Source of the DNA: Equadaptatus sp045642965
Lineage (GTDB): Bacteria > Synergistota > Synergistia > Synergistales > Synergistaceae
Assembly: GCA_045642965.1 (NCBI GenBank)
Contig: JAZUJX010000069.1
Coordinates: 1-16,660, forward strand
DNA length: 16,660 bases
Direction: 5' to 3'
Position numbers and translations under genes: made by a program. Shown here piece after piece: positions 1 to 7,013 of this stretch (the first letter of the stretch is position 1; each line of letters opens with the position of its first letter). The notes under the pieces are model-generated. The model was not told where the DNA came from and ran no database searches. It saw nothing but the letters and a program-made list of their open reading frames with translations.

Positions 1-2664
1 CTTGAAGCAAACAAAGCAGACAAAGCCACAACGCTTGCAGGCTATGGTATAGCAGATGCCTACACGAAGTCGGAAGTTGACAGCCTTATAACCTCAGGTA
101 CGGCAAACGGTGTTGTCTACGACAGCTCCGAGAAGACAGCAGTTACACTTGAAGGTACAGGCGGCACAACAATCAGCAACGTCAAAGCCGTAGAACTTGC
201 CGAAGACGGAAACTACGCGGCAACAACAGGCCAGCTGTACACAGAACAGACAAGAGCACTGGCAGCGGAAGCGGCGAACACAGCGGCAATTGCAACTGAA
301 AAGTCAAGAGCTGAAGGTATAGAAAGCGGACTTGACGCACGCATCACGGCAAATGCAAATGCTATAACAGCAATTAACAACGGTGCTGTAATGACTTCAG
401 GTATCACTGCTGCAAAGGTTTCAGGCTATGACAACCACGTTGCAAACAATGATATCCATGTAACGGCAGAGCAAAAAGCAGCATGGACAGCCAAACAGGA
501 TGCGCTTACAGAAGCACAGCTTAAAGCAGTGAACTCAGGTATTACAGCAGAAAAAGTTGGAGCTTATGACGGTTATACAACAAACTTTACAACGGGCACA
601 CTTGCCTCAACAGGCAACGCAACTGTAGGCGGTACTCTCTCTGTGACAGGAACTTCAACGTTTACCGGCAAAGCAACGTTCAGCGCCGGTGCTGACATGA
701 ACAGCCAGAAAATCACAAATGTACTTGCAGGAACTGCAGACACAGACGCTGTCAATGTCAAACAGCTTAACGATGCAATAGGCGCAGGCGGAGTGCTCGC
801 AGTGAAATACGATGACAACACGGACAAAACGAAGATAACGCTTGAAGGTACAGGCGGCACAACAATCAGCAACGTCAAAGCCGGAGCAGTTTCCGCAACG
901 TCAACAGAAGCAGTCAACGGCAGCCAGCTGTTTGAGGTAACTGAAAAAGCAGCCAACGCGCAGAACACGGCAAACACAGCCTACACGAAAGCCGAAAATG
1001 CACAGAACACGGCAAACACAGCTTACGGCAAAGCAGACAACGCAGTATCGACTGCAAACAAAGCATACAACAAAGCGGAAGCTGCACAGGACACTGCAAA
1101 TACAGCCTACGGCAAAGCCGACAACGCAGTATCAACTGCAAACAAGGCGTACGACAAAGCGTCAGCAGTAGAAACGACGGCAAACAAAGCATACGACAAA
1201 GCGGAAGCTGCACAAGATACTGCGGACAAAGCCTACGGCAAAGCTGAAAACGCGGTAACGACGGCAAACAAAGCGTATGACAAATCAGTCAACGCACAAA
1301 CAACGGCAGACAAAGCATACAACAAAGCCGAAAATGCGCAGAATACTGCAAATGCAGCCTACACGAAAGCCGAAACCGCAGTAAGCACTGCAAACGAAGC
1401 CAAAACAATTGCAAACGAAGCCAACGGCAAAGCGGAAACAGCAGTAAATACCGCAAACGAAGCCAAAGAGACAGCAAACACTGCCTACACGAAAGCTGAA
1501 AACGCGCAGAACACGGCAAACATAGCTTACGGCAAAGCCGACAACGCGGTATCGACTGCAAACAAGGCTTACGACAAAGCCGAAAACGCGCAGAACACGG
1601 CAAATATAGCCTACGGCAAAGCAGACAACGCAGTATCGACTGCAAACAAGGCATACGACAAAGCCGAAAACGCGCAGAATACGGCAAACACAGCCTACAC
1701 TAAAGCCGAAAACGCTCAGAATACTGCCGACATAGCCTACGGCAAAGCCGACAACGCAGTAACAACGGCGAACAAAGCATACGACAAGTCAGTCAACGCG
1801 CAGAATACAGCCAACACGGCATACAATAAAGCTGACAATGCACAGACGACTGCAAACAACGAAATAATAAGGGCAAAAGCTGCAGAACAGCAGATTCGCA
1901 CCGACATTGCAACGAAGGTTACGACGCAGGGACTTGAAGTAAACGGCAATTCAGCGCTTAACGGCACGCTTGAAGTTGCAGGAACTTCAACATTCACAGG
2001 CAAAGCAGCGTTTGCGAACGGCACGGAATTTAACGGAACGGTTAAATTCAACAACGGCGCTGACATGAACGGTCAGAAGATAACAGGTGTTGCTGACGGC
2101 GATATCACACCAACCTCAACAGACGCGGTCAACGGCGGACAGGTTTACAACCTTGTCGGACAGTCCGTAGCGGCTGAAAAGGAAAGAGCGATGGCAGCTG
2201 AAGCCTATCTGCAGAGAGAAATCAGCGCCAACACGGGCGAAATCCGCGAAGTCGGCGCAATTTCAGCAGCATTGGCAGGTCTCCACTACGTAGAGCCGAC
2301 AGGCGAGGAGGGCGACAAGCTCTCAGCAGCGGCGGCATACGGCGGATACAGAGGCGAAAGCGCGGCGGCAGTCGGTGTTGCTTACAAACCGAATCAGAAC
2401 CTTATGATCAGCGCGTCAACAAGCGTCGGCAACAGCCAGAACGCTTACAACGCAGGCGTAAGCTACAAGTTCGGCAAGGGCAATACGGCGGCATCAAGAG
2501 CCGAGCTTCAGAAGCAGGTCAAGTACGTCAACGACAAGAATGCCAAACTTGAAGCGAAGAACGATCAGCTCGAAGCAGAGAACAAGAAACAGGACAAGGC
2601 TATTGAAGAGCTGAAGAAGGAAAATGCTGAAATTAAGGAAATGCTGAAGAAGCTTATTAAGTAG
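1..2664 (+). CDS. Trimeric autotransporter adhesin (YadA-like), 5'-truncated by the window
   Basis: The reading frame is open from base 1, so the start codon and signal peptide lie upstream; 887 residues are visible. Order: head/stalk modules (1-945), a long Ala-rich heptad coiled coil of 14-residue repeats (949-1872), another head-like module (1963-2160), a YadA-type membrane anchor (about 2230-2472) and a 63-residue charged coiled-coil tail (2473-2661). Stalk motifs of the D-A-V-N-x-x-Q-L type occur at about 745-770, 907-930 and 2128-2150. The anchor reads as four amphipathic strands starting near AALAGLHY and ending in VSYKF. In this family three chains form one 12-stranded barrel in the outer membrane and display a fibrous stalk for adhesion. 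The anchor normally ends the protein, so the post-barrel coiled coil is atypical. The family is clear; the ligand is unknown. An internal ATG at 391 is not the real start. Confidence 0.93.
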   Translation, partial: LEANKADKATTLAGYGIADAYTKSEVDSLITSGTANGVVYDSSEKTAVTLEGTGGTTISNVKAVELAEDGNYAATTGQLYTEQTRALAAEAANTAAIATEKSRAEGIESGLDARITANANAITAINNGAVMTSGITAAKVSGYDNHVANNDIHVTAEQKAAWTAKQDALTEAQLKAVNSGITAEKVGAYDGYTTNFTTGTLASTGNATVGGTLSVTGTSTFTGKATFSAGADMNSQKITNVLAGTADTDAVNVKQLNDAIGAGGVLAVKYDDNTDKTKITLEGTGGTTISNVKAGAVSATSTEAVNGSQLFEVTEKAANAQNTANTAYTKAENAQNTANTAYGKADNAVSTANKAYNKAEAAQDTANTAYGKADNAVSTANKAYDKASAVETTANKAYDKAEAAQDTADKAYGKAENAVTTANKAYDKSVNAQTTADKAYNKAENAQNTANAAYTKAETAVSTANEAKTIANEANGKAETAVNTANEAKETANTAYTKAENAQNTANIAYGKADNAVSTANKAYDKAENAQNTANIAYGKADNAVSTANKAYDKAENAQNTANTAYTKAENAQNTADIAYGKADNAVTTANKAYDKSVNAQNTANTAYNKADNAQTTANNEIIRAKAAEQQIRTDIATKVTTQGLEVNGNSALNGTLEVAGTSTFTGKAAFANGTEFNGTVKFNNGADMNGQKITGVADGDITPTSTDAVNGGQVYNLVGQSVAAEKERAMAAEAYLQREISANTGEIREVGAISAALAGLHYVEPTGEEGDKLSAAAAYGGYRGESAAAVGVAYKPNQNLMISASTSVGNSQNAYNAGVSYKFGKGNTAASRAELQKQVKYVNDKNAKLEAKNDQLEAENKKQDKAIEELKKENAEIKEMLKKLIK
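148..190 (+). repeat. 43-bp exact direct repeat, copy 1 (second copy 841-883)
   Basis: The 43 bases encoding LEGTGGTTISNVKA are identical at 148-190 and 841-883, 693 bp (231 codons) apart and in frame. This shows that the head/stalk module of the adhesin has been duplicated. More copies may lie upstream of the window. Confidence 0.85.
949..1872 (+). repeat. 14-residue (42-bp) coiled-coil repeat array inside the adhesin
   Basis: There are about 21 tandem units of 14 residues, two heptads each, with consensus A-[ED]-N-A-[QV]-[NS]-T-A-N-[TKI]-A-Y-[TGD]-K. Two 7-residue half units (around 1414-1434 and 1474-1494) keep the heptad register. Alanine fills most core positions, as expected for a thin trimeric stalk. 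DNA identity between units is high, so the array should be prone to slippage and length variation. Confidence 0.9.
1495..1662 (+). repeat. Perfect protein-level 28-residue tandem duplication (2 x 84 bp)
   Basis: Positions 1495-1578 and 1579-1662 encode the same 28 residues (AENAQNTANIAYGK followed by ADNAVSTANKAYDK) and differ only at a few synonymous third positions. This points to a fairly recent duplication of a two-unit block inside the stalk. Confidence 0.88.
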
Positions 2665-2690
2665 CACCTTGCAGTTTCAAAAAACAGTAA

Positions 2691-2727
2691 AAAACTCCGG
2701 ATTTTTCCGGAGTTTTTCTTTTTTTCT
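2691..2727 (+). terminator. Rho-independent terminator after the adhesin gene
   Basis: The 10-bp arms AAAACTCCGG (2691-2700) and CCGGAGTTTT (2707-2716) pair around a 6-nt loop and run into a T-rich tract to about 2727. It lies 27 nt after the adhesin stop and separates it from the mrp gene. Confidence 0.93.
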
Positions 2728-2760
2728 GCCGTTGGGGGAGTAAATATGCAATATTTGTTG

Positions 2761-2766
2761 TAAAAT
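2761..2766 (+). promoter_or_regulatory. Candidate -10 box upstream of mrp
   Basis: TAAAAT at 2761-2766 lies 36 nt before the mrp start and after the adhesin terminator, so some promoter must sit here. No convincing -35 is seen at 17-18 nt spacing. Confidence 0.3.
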
Positions 2767-2801
2767 ATGTGCGGACAGATATTTTTTAATGAGGTGACGT
2801 T

Positions 2802-3623
2802 ATGGGTTGTTCTCACGATTGTTCAAGCTGCTCTGAAAATTGCAGCGACAGAAAAGAAAAGTTTGATTTCAGCGTTCCGGCGCACAATTTAAGCACCGTG
2901 GGCAAGGTTATCGGCATCGTCAGCGGCAAGGGCGGCGTAGGCAAGTCGCTTGTAACTTCGCTGCTTGCTTCAACGCTTCAGCGCAGAGGCAGCGAGTGCG
3001 CAATTCTTGACGCAGATATTACAGGCCCTTCAATTCCCAAGATGTTCGGCATTTCCGAGAGAGCTTCGTCAAACGGCGAGGGCATTCTTCCCGTCGTTTC
3101 CCGCAGCGGCGTGCAGCTTATGTCGATAAATCTCGTTATGGAAGACCCTGCAGCGCCTGTTGTTTGGAGAGGCCCTGCAATTGCCGAGGTTGTAAAGCAG
3201 TTCTGGGGCGACGTTATCTGGACGGGCGTAGATTACATGTTTGTGGATATGCCTCCGGGAACAGGAGACGTGCCTTTGACCGTTTTCCAGTCGCTTCCCG
3301 TTGACGGAATTATTATCGTTTCTTCGCCGCAGGATCTTGTTTCCCTGATTGTCGAGAAGGCTGTCCGCATGGCGGAGCTTATGAAGATTCCCGTGCTCGG
3401 AATTGTTGAGAATATGAGCTACATCGAATGCCCCGACTGCGGAAAGAAAATCAGCATTTTCGGAGAGAGCAGGGTTGAGGAGACTGCCGCAAAGCACGGT
3501 TTTGAGCTGCTCGGAAAAATTCCTGTGGATCCCCGCATAGCTCAGCTCTGCGATGCCGGCGACATAGAAAAATATAACTGCAGCCAGCTTGACAGGGCTG
3601 TTGAGGTTTTGGAGAAGTTGTAG
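2802..3623 (+). CDS. mrp: Mrp/NBP35-family P-loop ATPase, Fe-S cluster carrier
   Basis: This 273-residue protein of the Mrp/ApbC/Nbp35 family binds a 4Fe-4S cluster at a dimer interface and transfers it to apo-proteins in the cytoplasm (family knowledge). The N-terminus has Cys3, Cys7, Cys10 and Cys14, a Cys-rich segment like those of Nbp35-type members. The deviant Walker A motif GKGGVGKS is at residues 42-49, followed by ILDADITGPS and the FVDMPPGTGD segment. The ENMSY segment leads into the scaffold CxxC (Cys210, Cys213). The ATG start has GAGGTG at 2791-2796, spacing 5. The next gene begins within 5-25 nt of the stop, so the two are probably co-transcribed. The family call is secure; the client proteins are unknown. 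Confidence 0.95.
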   Translation: MGCSHDCSSCSENCSDRKEKFDFSVPAHNLSTVGKVIGIVSGKGGVGKSLVTSLLASTLQRRGSECAILDADITGPSIPKMFGISERASSNGEGILPVVSRSGVQLMSINLVMEDPAAPVVWRGPAIAEVVKQFWGDVIWTGVDYMFVDMPPGTGDVPLTVFQSLPVDGIIIVSSPQDLVSLIVEKAVRMAELMKIPVLGIVENMSYIECPDCGKKISIFGESRVEETAAKHGFELLGKIPVDPRIAQLCDAGDIEKYNCSQLDRAVEVLEKL

Positions 3624-3648
3624 GCTGATGACGGGAGCCGTGAGTAAA

Positions 3649-4437
3649 ATGAAGACGGAAGAAAACGTAAAATTTTGCAGATTCTGGGTGGACGGTCACA
3701 ATTATTCGGGCAGAATCCGCGGCGAGTCGGTTGATATCGTCGAGGGTGACCCTTTCACGAAGATGGACGACGTAAGAATCAGTTTTCCTGTTGACAGGGT
3801 GAAGTTTCTTGCGCCGTTTACTCCCAAGAAAATCTGGGCTGTCGGTCTGAATTACAGGGAGCATCTTACTGAGTTTAAGGATATGAGTTTTGAAGCCCCT
3901 GCGGAGCCTGTAATTTTCACGAAGACTATGAATTCGCTTTGCGGCCCCTCGGATTTTATCCGTATTCCTTCCTGGGCAGGCAGAATAGATTACGAGGGCG
4001 AGCTTGCGGTGGTCATCGGCGAGGGCGGAAAGAATATCGCAGTTGAGGACGCGCTTGACCACGTGCTCGGCTATTCGATTATGAACGACGTTACGGCGCG
4101 TGACCTTCAGAAGTCCGACAATCAGTGGACAAGGGCTAAATCTTTTGATACCTTTGCGCCTTTTGGTCCTGTTTTGCTGCTTGCGAAAGAGATGCCTGCT
4201 GATACCGGAATCCGCACGAGGCTGAACGGAAAGGTTGTTCAGGAAGCGGTGCTTGAGCAGATGATTTTCAGCGTTGCCCAGATTATTTCGCACATCAGCC
4301 GTTTTGCAACGCTTGAGCAGGGCGACGTTATTGCAACCGGCACCCCTAAAGGCGTAGGCGCAATCAAGCCCGGCGACGTTGTTGAAGTTGAAATAGACGG
4401 AATAGGCGTTTTGAGAAACGTCTGCGGAATAGAATAG
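3649..4437 (+). CDS. Fumarylacetoacetate hydrolase (FAH) family protein
   Basis: The protein is 262 residues from the ATG at 3649. An N-terminal segment of about 55 residues (FCRFWVDGHNYSG onward) precedes the FAH domain starting near PKKIWAVGLNYREH. Metal-binding acidic residues are seen as the ExE pair Glu116/Glu118 (DYEGEL) and Asp147 (IMNDVTARD), with the KSFDTFAPFGP and TGTPKGVG motifs typical of the family. Members hydrolyse or decarboxylate acylpyruvates or isomerise 2-hydroxyhepta-2,4-diene-1,7-dioate; the substrate cannot be read from sequence. Start choice is open: ATG 3649 has GGGAG at 3633-3637, while ATG 3628 (7 residues longer, 4 nt after the mrp stop) has GGAGAAG at 3611-3617. 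A start at 3589 inside mrp is unlikely. It probably shares an operon with mrp. Confidence 0.9.
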   Translation: MKTEENVKFCRFWVDGHNYSGRIRGESVDIVEGDPFTKMDDVRISFPVDRVKFLAPFTPKKIWAVGLNYREHLTEFKDMSFEAPAEPVIFTKTMNSLCGPSDFIRIPSWAGRIDYEGELAVVIGEGGKNIAVEDALDHVLGYSIMNDVTARDLQKSDNQWTRAKSFDTFAPFGPVLLLAKEMPADTGIRTRLNGKVVQEAVLEQMIFSVAQIISHISRFATLEQGDVIATGTPKGVGAIKPGDVVEVEIDGIGVLRNVCGIE

Positions 4438-4442
4438 CTTTT

Positions 4443-4475
4443 AAGTGCGCACTTGGCACTTAGCATACAGCACTT
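4443..4475. repeat. Heptamer-phased intergenic repeat (NGCACTT type) with a 12-bp palindrome
   Basis: Four consecutive 7-nt units, three of them NGCACTT and one AGCATAC, run from 4448 to 4475. The first overlaps a perfect palindrome AAGTGCGCACTT at 4443-4454. The same arrangement, four such units just after a stop codon, recurs at 6484-6511 downstream of btuC. Confidence 0.75.
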
Positions 4476-4519
4476 AGTAAAATTACCGCTGTCGCGGTAT
4501 GCATACGGCGTTCTTTTAG

Positions 4520-4528
4520 TGCTATAAT
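4520..4528 (+). promoter_or_regulatory. Extended -10 promoter for the cobalamin riboswitch transcript
   Basis: TGC followed by a consensus TATAAT (4523-4528) forms an extended -10 element about 15 nt before the start of the riboswitch aptamer. The -35 region (about 4500-4505) is weak, as is usual with extended -10 promoters. Confidence 0.65.
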
Positions 4529-4540
4529 TCTTAAAAATTA

Positions 4541-4687
4541 TATTGTTCGTTTCCAAGGGGGAATTCAGTGAAAGTCTGAAGCGGCCCCGCCACTGTGACC
4601 CGTTGAGGGAAGTCAGGATGCCTGCGGAAACCGGAGTGTAACGCGCGGGCGAGTTTCACTCATACAAAAGCCCGTGAGGGCTTTTTT
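4541..4687 (+). ncRNA. Cobalamin (B12) riboswitch with terminator expression platform
   Basis: The conserved core is visible: GCGGCCCCGCCACTGTGA (4581-4598) and the B12-box segment AGTCAGGATGCCTGC (4611-4625). GTTTCC at 4549-4554 can pair with GGAAAC at 4626-4631 to close the aptamer. An intrinsic terminator (4666-4687) follows and lies just before the GTG of the ABC ATPase gene. The expected action is premature termination when adenosylcobalamin or a related corrinoid is bound, repressing the downstream transporter. Aptamer boundaries are approximate. Confidence 0.93.
4666..4687 (+). terminator. Riboswitch-associated intrinsic terminator
   Basis: AAAAGCCC (4666-4673), loop GTGA, GGGCTTTT (4678-4685) and a T-run to 4687. 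It lies between the aptamer and the ribosome binding site of the next gene, so it acts as the regulated switch. Confidence 0.88.
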
Positions 4688-4713
4688 GATTTGCCGGGAG
4701 GGAAGGTGAGACT

Positions 4714-5499
4714 GTGAACGCTATCGAAGCAAGAAATCTGTCGCTGAGAATCGGAGACAGGCAGATATTGAACAGTCTTGACCTTTCTGTGGAGAAGGGC
4801 TCTTTTGTCTGCATAATAGGGCCAAACGGCGCCGGAAAAAGCAGTTTGCTTTCATGCCTCGGCGGGCTTGCCAAAGGCTGCTGCGGCGAAGTGCTGCTTG
4901 AAGGGAAGCCGCTTGCTTCCATGAGCAGCAGGGAAACTGCAAGGCATATTGCATGGCTTCATCAGTCGGGCTCTGAGCTGCTGCCTTTTACCGTGCGTCA
5001 GTTTGCGGCGCTTTCACGCTATCCGTGGCACAGCTCTTTCAGCGGGGCTGTTAAAGAGGACGAGGAAGCAGTGGAACGGGCGCTTGTTTTGGCGAACGTT
5101 GTTTCGCTTGCAGACAGGAAGCTGGATACGCTTTCCGGCGGCGAGCGGCAGAGGGCTCTGCTTGCAGCTGCCCTTGCGCAGGGAACGGATATACTGTTTC
5201 TTGACGAGCCTGCAAGCTTTCTGGATTACAAATATCAGGAAGAAATGCTTGCTGTTGTCGAGAAAATCAACAAGGAACAGGGAATTACGGTGGTCTGCGT
5301 GACGCACGACGTTAATTTCGCGCTGCATTGCGCTGACAAAATTTTTGCCGCCAAGGACGGCTCGCTTTTGTGGAGCGGAAACAGGAAAGAACTGCTTGAA
5401 CAGAATATTTTGGAGCAGCTTTTCGAGACGCGCTTCACGTTTTTCAAAACGGACGAAGATGAGCTTGCCTGCGTTGTTCCTGAGGGGCTTCTGATATGA
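4714..5499 (+). CDS. btuD: Cobalamin/iron-type ABC transporter ATP-binding protein
   Basis: This is a 261-residue ABC ATPase of the FecE/BtuD/FhuC group. Walker A GPNGAGKS is at residues 36-43, the Q-loop at Gln84, the signature LSGGE at 140-144, Walker B ILFLDEP at 160-166 with catalytic Glu165, and the H-loop at His198. GTG at 4714 is chosen because the purine-rich GGGAGGGAAGGTG (4696-4708) lies directly upstream and the protein begins at the expected place. The upstream cobalamin riboswitch makes B12 or cobamide import the best substrate assignment; by domain alone it could also serve siderophores. The stop overlaps the permease start as ATGA at 5496-5499, implying translational coupling. 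Confidence 0.92.
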   Translation: MNAIEARNLSLRIGDRQILNSLDLSVEKGSFVCIIGPNGAGKSSLLSCLGGLAKGCCGEVLLEGKPLASMSSRETARHIAWLHQSGSELLPFTVRQFAALSRYPWHSSFSGAVKEDEEAVERALVLANVVSLADRKLDTLSGGERQRALLAAALAQGTDILFLDEPASFLDYKYQEEMLAVVEKINKEQGITVVCVTHDVNFALHCADKIFAAKDGSLLWSGNRKELLEQNILEQLFETRFTFFKTDEDELACVVPEGLLI

Positions 5500-6473
5500 A
5501 GAAGGGCGTTTTTTTCCTGCTGTTTTTGTTTTCTGCCGCTGTTTTGCTTTTCGCGCCGTTCTGCGGGGTTGAAAATATTCCGTTGTCAGCCGTTCTGCAC
5601 GGAAGCAGTTCAATGCTTTGCAAAATATTCTGGGAGCTGCGTGTTCCCCGCGTTTTGCTCGGCTGGATAACCGGGGCGACGCTTGCAGTCTGCGGCATGC
5701 TTTTTCAGGCGCTTTTCAGAAACGACCTTGCTTCGCCTGATATGCTCGGAATTTCTTCAGGCGCCGCATTCGGCGCTGTCACCTATATACGTTTGGGAGC
5801 GGAGTTTTCGCTTTTCGGCATGTTTTCGGGAATTTCGGCAGCGGCTTTTGCAGGCTCGCTGCTTGCGACTTTTGCGATTTACGCCGCGGGAAACGTGAAA
5901 AAACACAGCATGAGCAGCGCTTCGCTGCTGCTTGCAGGCATTGCGGTCAGCTATCTGCTGTCAAGCCTGAATATGATTATGCAGTACAGCGGAAGCTATA
6001 TAGACTCTTTCCGTGCGCTGCGCTGGTCTATGGGCGGGCTTGAAACTGTCGGTTTCAGTCAGGTTCTTACAACGCTTCCCGCATTGCTTCTGATTGTTTT
6101 CACCGCATTTTACGCCGCGCCTGAGCTTGACCTTTTTGTCTGCGGCGAGAAGCTTGCGGCAAGCAGGGGCGTCAGCGTCGGAAAGCTGCGCAGGGCGCTT
6201 TTCCTTGCGGTTTCGTTTGTTATCGCAGTCAACGTCTCAGTATGCGGCCCAGTTGGTTTTATAGGTTTGCTTTCGCCGCATATCTGCAGGCGTTTTGCAG
6301 GCAGCGCACACAGACCTCTGACTTTGGCGTCGGTATTTTTCGGCGGCGCGTTTCTGGTGCTCTGCGATACTGCGGCAAGAGTGCTTTGGGCGCCTTCGGA
6401 GGTGCCTGTGGGAATTCTTACTGCTTTTATAGGGTCATTGTTCTTCCTTTGGCTGCTGGTGAGGGAAAGATAA
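5496..6473 (+). CDS. btuC: FecCD-family ABC transporter permease (B12 importer subunit)
   Basis: The protein is 325 residues and very hydrophobic, consistent with the 9-10 membrane segments of BtuC/FecCD permeases. Family signatures are the LRVPRVLLGWITGATLAVCG block (about residues 46-65), then LFQALFRNDLASPDMLGISSG, and late in the protein CGPVGFIGLLSPHICRRF, which includes the loop that contacts the ATPase. It would form the BtuC2D2 importer in the inner membrane with the preceding ATPase. No periplasmic binding protein gene (BtuF) follows: the next 540 bp are non-coding repeats. B12 specificity is inferred from the riboswitch. No clear terminator is visible after the stop. Confidence 0.92.
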   Translation: MKKGVFFLLFLFSAAVLLFAPFCGVENIPLSAVLHGSSSMLCKIFWELRVPRVLLGWITGATLAVCGMLFQALFRNDLASPDMLGISSGAAFGAVTYIRLGAEFSLFGMFSGISAAAFAGSLLATFAIYAAGNVKKHSMSSASLLLAGIAVSYLLSSLNMIMQYSGSYIDSFRALRWSMGGLETVGFSQVLTTLPALLLIVFTAFYAAPELDLFVCGEKLAASRGVSVGKLRRALFLAVSFVIAVNVSVCGPVGFIGLLSPHICRRFAGSAHRPLTLASVFFGGAFLVLCDTAARVLWAPSEVPVGILTAFIGSLFFLWLLVRER

Positions 6474-6483
6474 TTTTTAGGGG

Positions 6484-6559
6484 CGCACCTCGCACCTGGC
6501 ACTTAGCACTTAGGAAAAGGCAATTACCAATGACGAATTGAAAATGCAAAGTGCAAAGT
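6484..6559. repeat. Heptamer-phased repeats (CGCACCT/NGCACTT and GCAAAGT)
   Basis: Four contiguous 7-nt units run 6484-6511 (CGCACCT twice, then GGCACTT and AGCACTT). A doublet of GCAAAGT follows at 6546-6559. The first part matches the repeat at 4448-4475 in unit type, number and position just after a stop codon. Confidence 0.75.
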
Positions 6560-6575
6560 GACTATCCCCACCGTC

Positions 6576-6607
6576 TTCCTGCATGGAGCGTAGCGGAAGT
6601 GCAGGAA
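6576..6607. repeat. REP-like intergenic palindrome
   Basis: TTCCTGCA (6576-6583) and TGCAGGAA (6600-6607) are perfect 8-bp arms around a 16-nt loop containing GGAGCGTAGCGGAAG. There is no T-run, so a terminator role is unlikely. The shape resembles dispersed extragenic palindromes. Confidence 0.6.
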
Positions 6608-6625
6608 CCAGCGACTTAAAAAAGC

Positions 6626-6730
6626 AATGACGAATGAACAAAGAATAATTAAGAATGAAGTGTAAAGTGAAGAAAGCTGTAAGACTACGAGCATTAAGCT
6701 ATAAGCGTTAAGCTAAAAGCTAAAGACTTG
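6626..6730. repeat. Heptamer-phased repeat element C (degenerate)
   Basis: The stretch parses into consecutive 7-nt units: AATGACG, AATGAAC and relatives first, then AAGCTAT, AAGCGTT and two AAGCTAA. It starts with the same ACTTAAAAAA-GNAATGACGAATGAA run as element A at 6766-6790, so it is a diverged direct copy of A. Confidence 0.65.
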
Positions 6731-6775
6731 AAAAGATAAAACCTCTAGAACCTTAGGGGTGCACTTAAAAAAAGT

Positions 6776-6981
6776 AATGACGAATGAAAAATGAAAAATG
6801 AAGAACTAAAGAAAGCATATGACCGTAGGGAGAGTATAAGCTGCAAGCAAAAAGCTAAAGTCAAAAGCCTTAAAGGTTCTAAAACTTAACGCTTAAAGCT
6901 TATAGCTTACAGCTAACCAAGTGAGCCTTTGACGGGTTTAAAATAATTCTTCATTATTCATTCTGCATTATTCATTGTATT
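6776..6981. repeat. Dispersed repeat element A; inverted near-identical partner at 15641-15804
   Basis: Positions 6844-6981 align with the reverse complement of 15641-15766 with one substitution and two indels (7 nt in A around 6894-6900, and 5 nt around 6940-6945). The 7-nt indel equals one repeat unit. The ends are inverted arms: four AATGANN heptamers at 6776-6803 and four NTTCATT-type heptamers at 6949-6976. A carries about 33 nt absent from B near 6807-6843. Confidence 0.85.
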
Positions 6982-7013
6982 ACAGCGGACAACGACTAAC
7001 GGAGGTAGATGGC

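Larger units (their letters stand above)
6474..7013. other. 540-bp non-coding repeat block between btuC and exbB
   Basis: No credible gene is present on either strand. The block is almost wholly repetitive: NGCACYT heptamers (6484-6511), GCAAAGT doublets (6546-6559), a palindrome (6576-6607), and two larger heptamer-phased elements (6626-6730 and 6776-6981). Only the last 32 bp, with the exbB ribosome binding site, look unique. A possible promoter for exbB is TTGACG (6929-6934) with CATTAT (6952-6957, spacer 17), inside the second element; this is weak evidence. Confidence 0.75.

Noticed and set aside
914..1687. Long Cys/Leu/Arg-rich open frames on the minus strand across the adhesin stalk
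   Set aside because: They are mirror images of the 42-bp coding repeat; their repetitive composition simply reflects the plus-strand units and they have no ribosome binding sites.
949..1872. Regular 42-bp repeats considered as a CRISPR array
   Set aside because: There are no unique spacers; the whole period is coding and in frame with a coiled-coil protein.
3451..4293. 280-residue minus-strand open frame across the FAH gene
   Set aside because: The plus-strand product has clear FAH motifs and metal ligands; the reverse frame has no recognisable family and no ribosome binding context.
4484..4499. Hairpin TACCGC-TGTC-GCGGTA considered as the FAH terminator
   Set aside because: The stem is only 6 bp and there is no T-run; it lies just upstream of the riboswitch promoter, so its role is unclear.
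6975..7013. 13-residue upstream extension of ExbB
   Set aside because: The strong GGAGGT at 7001-7006 serves ATG 7014, and the extension falls in the repeat end.
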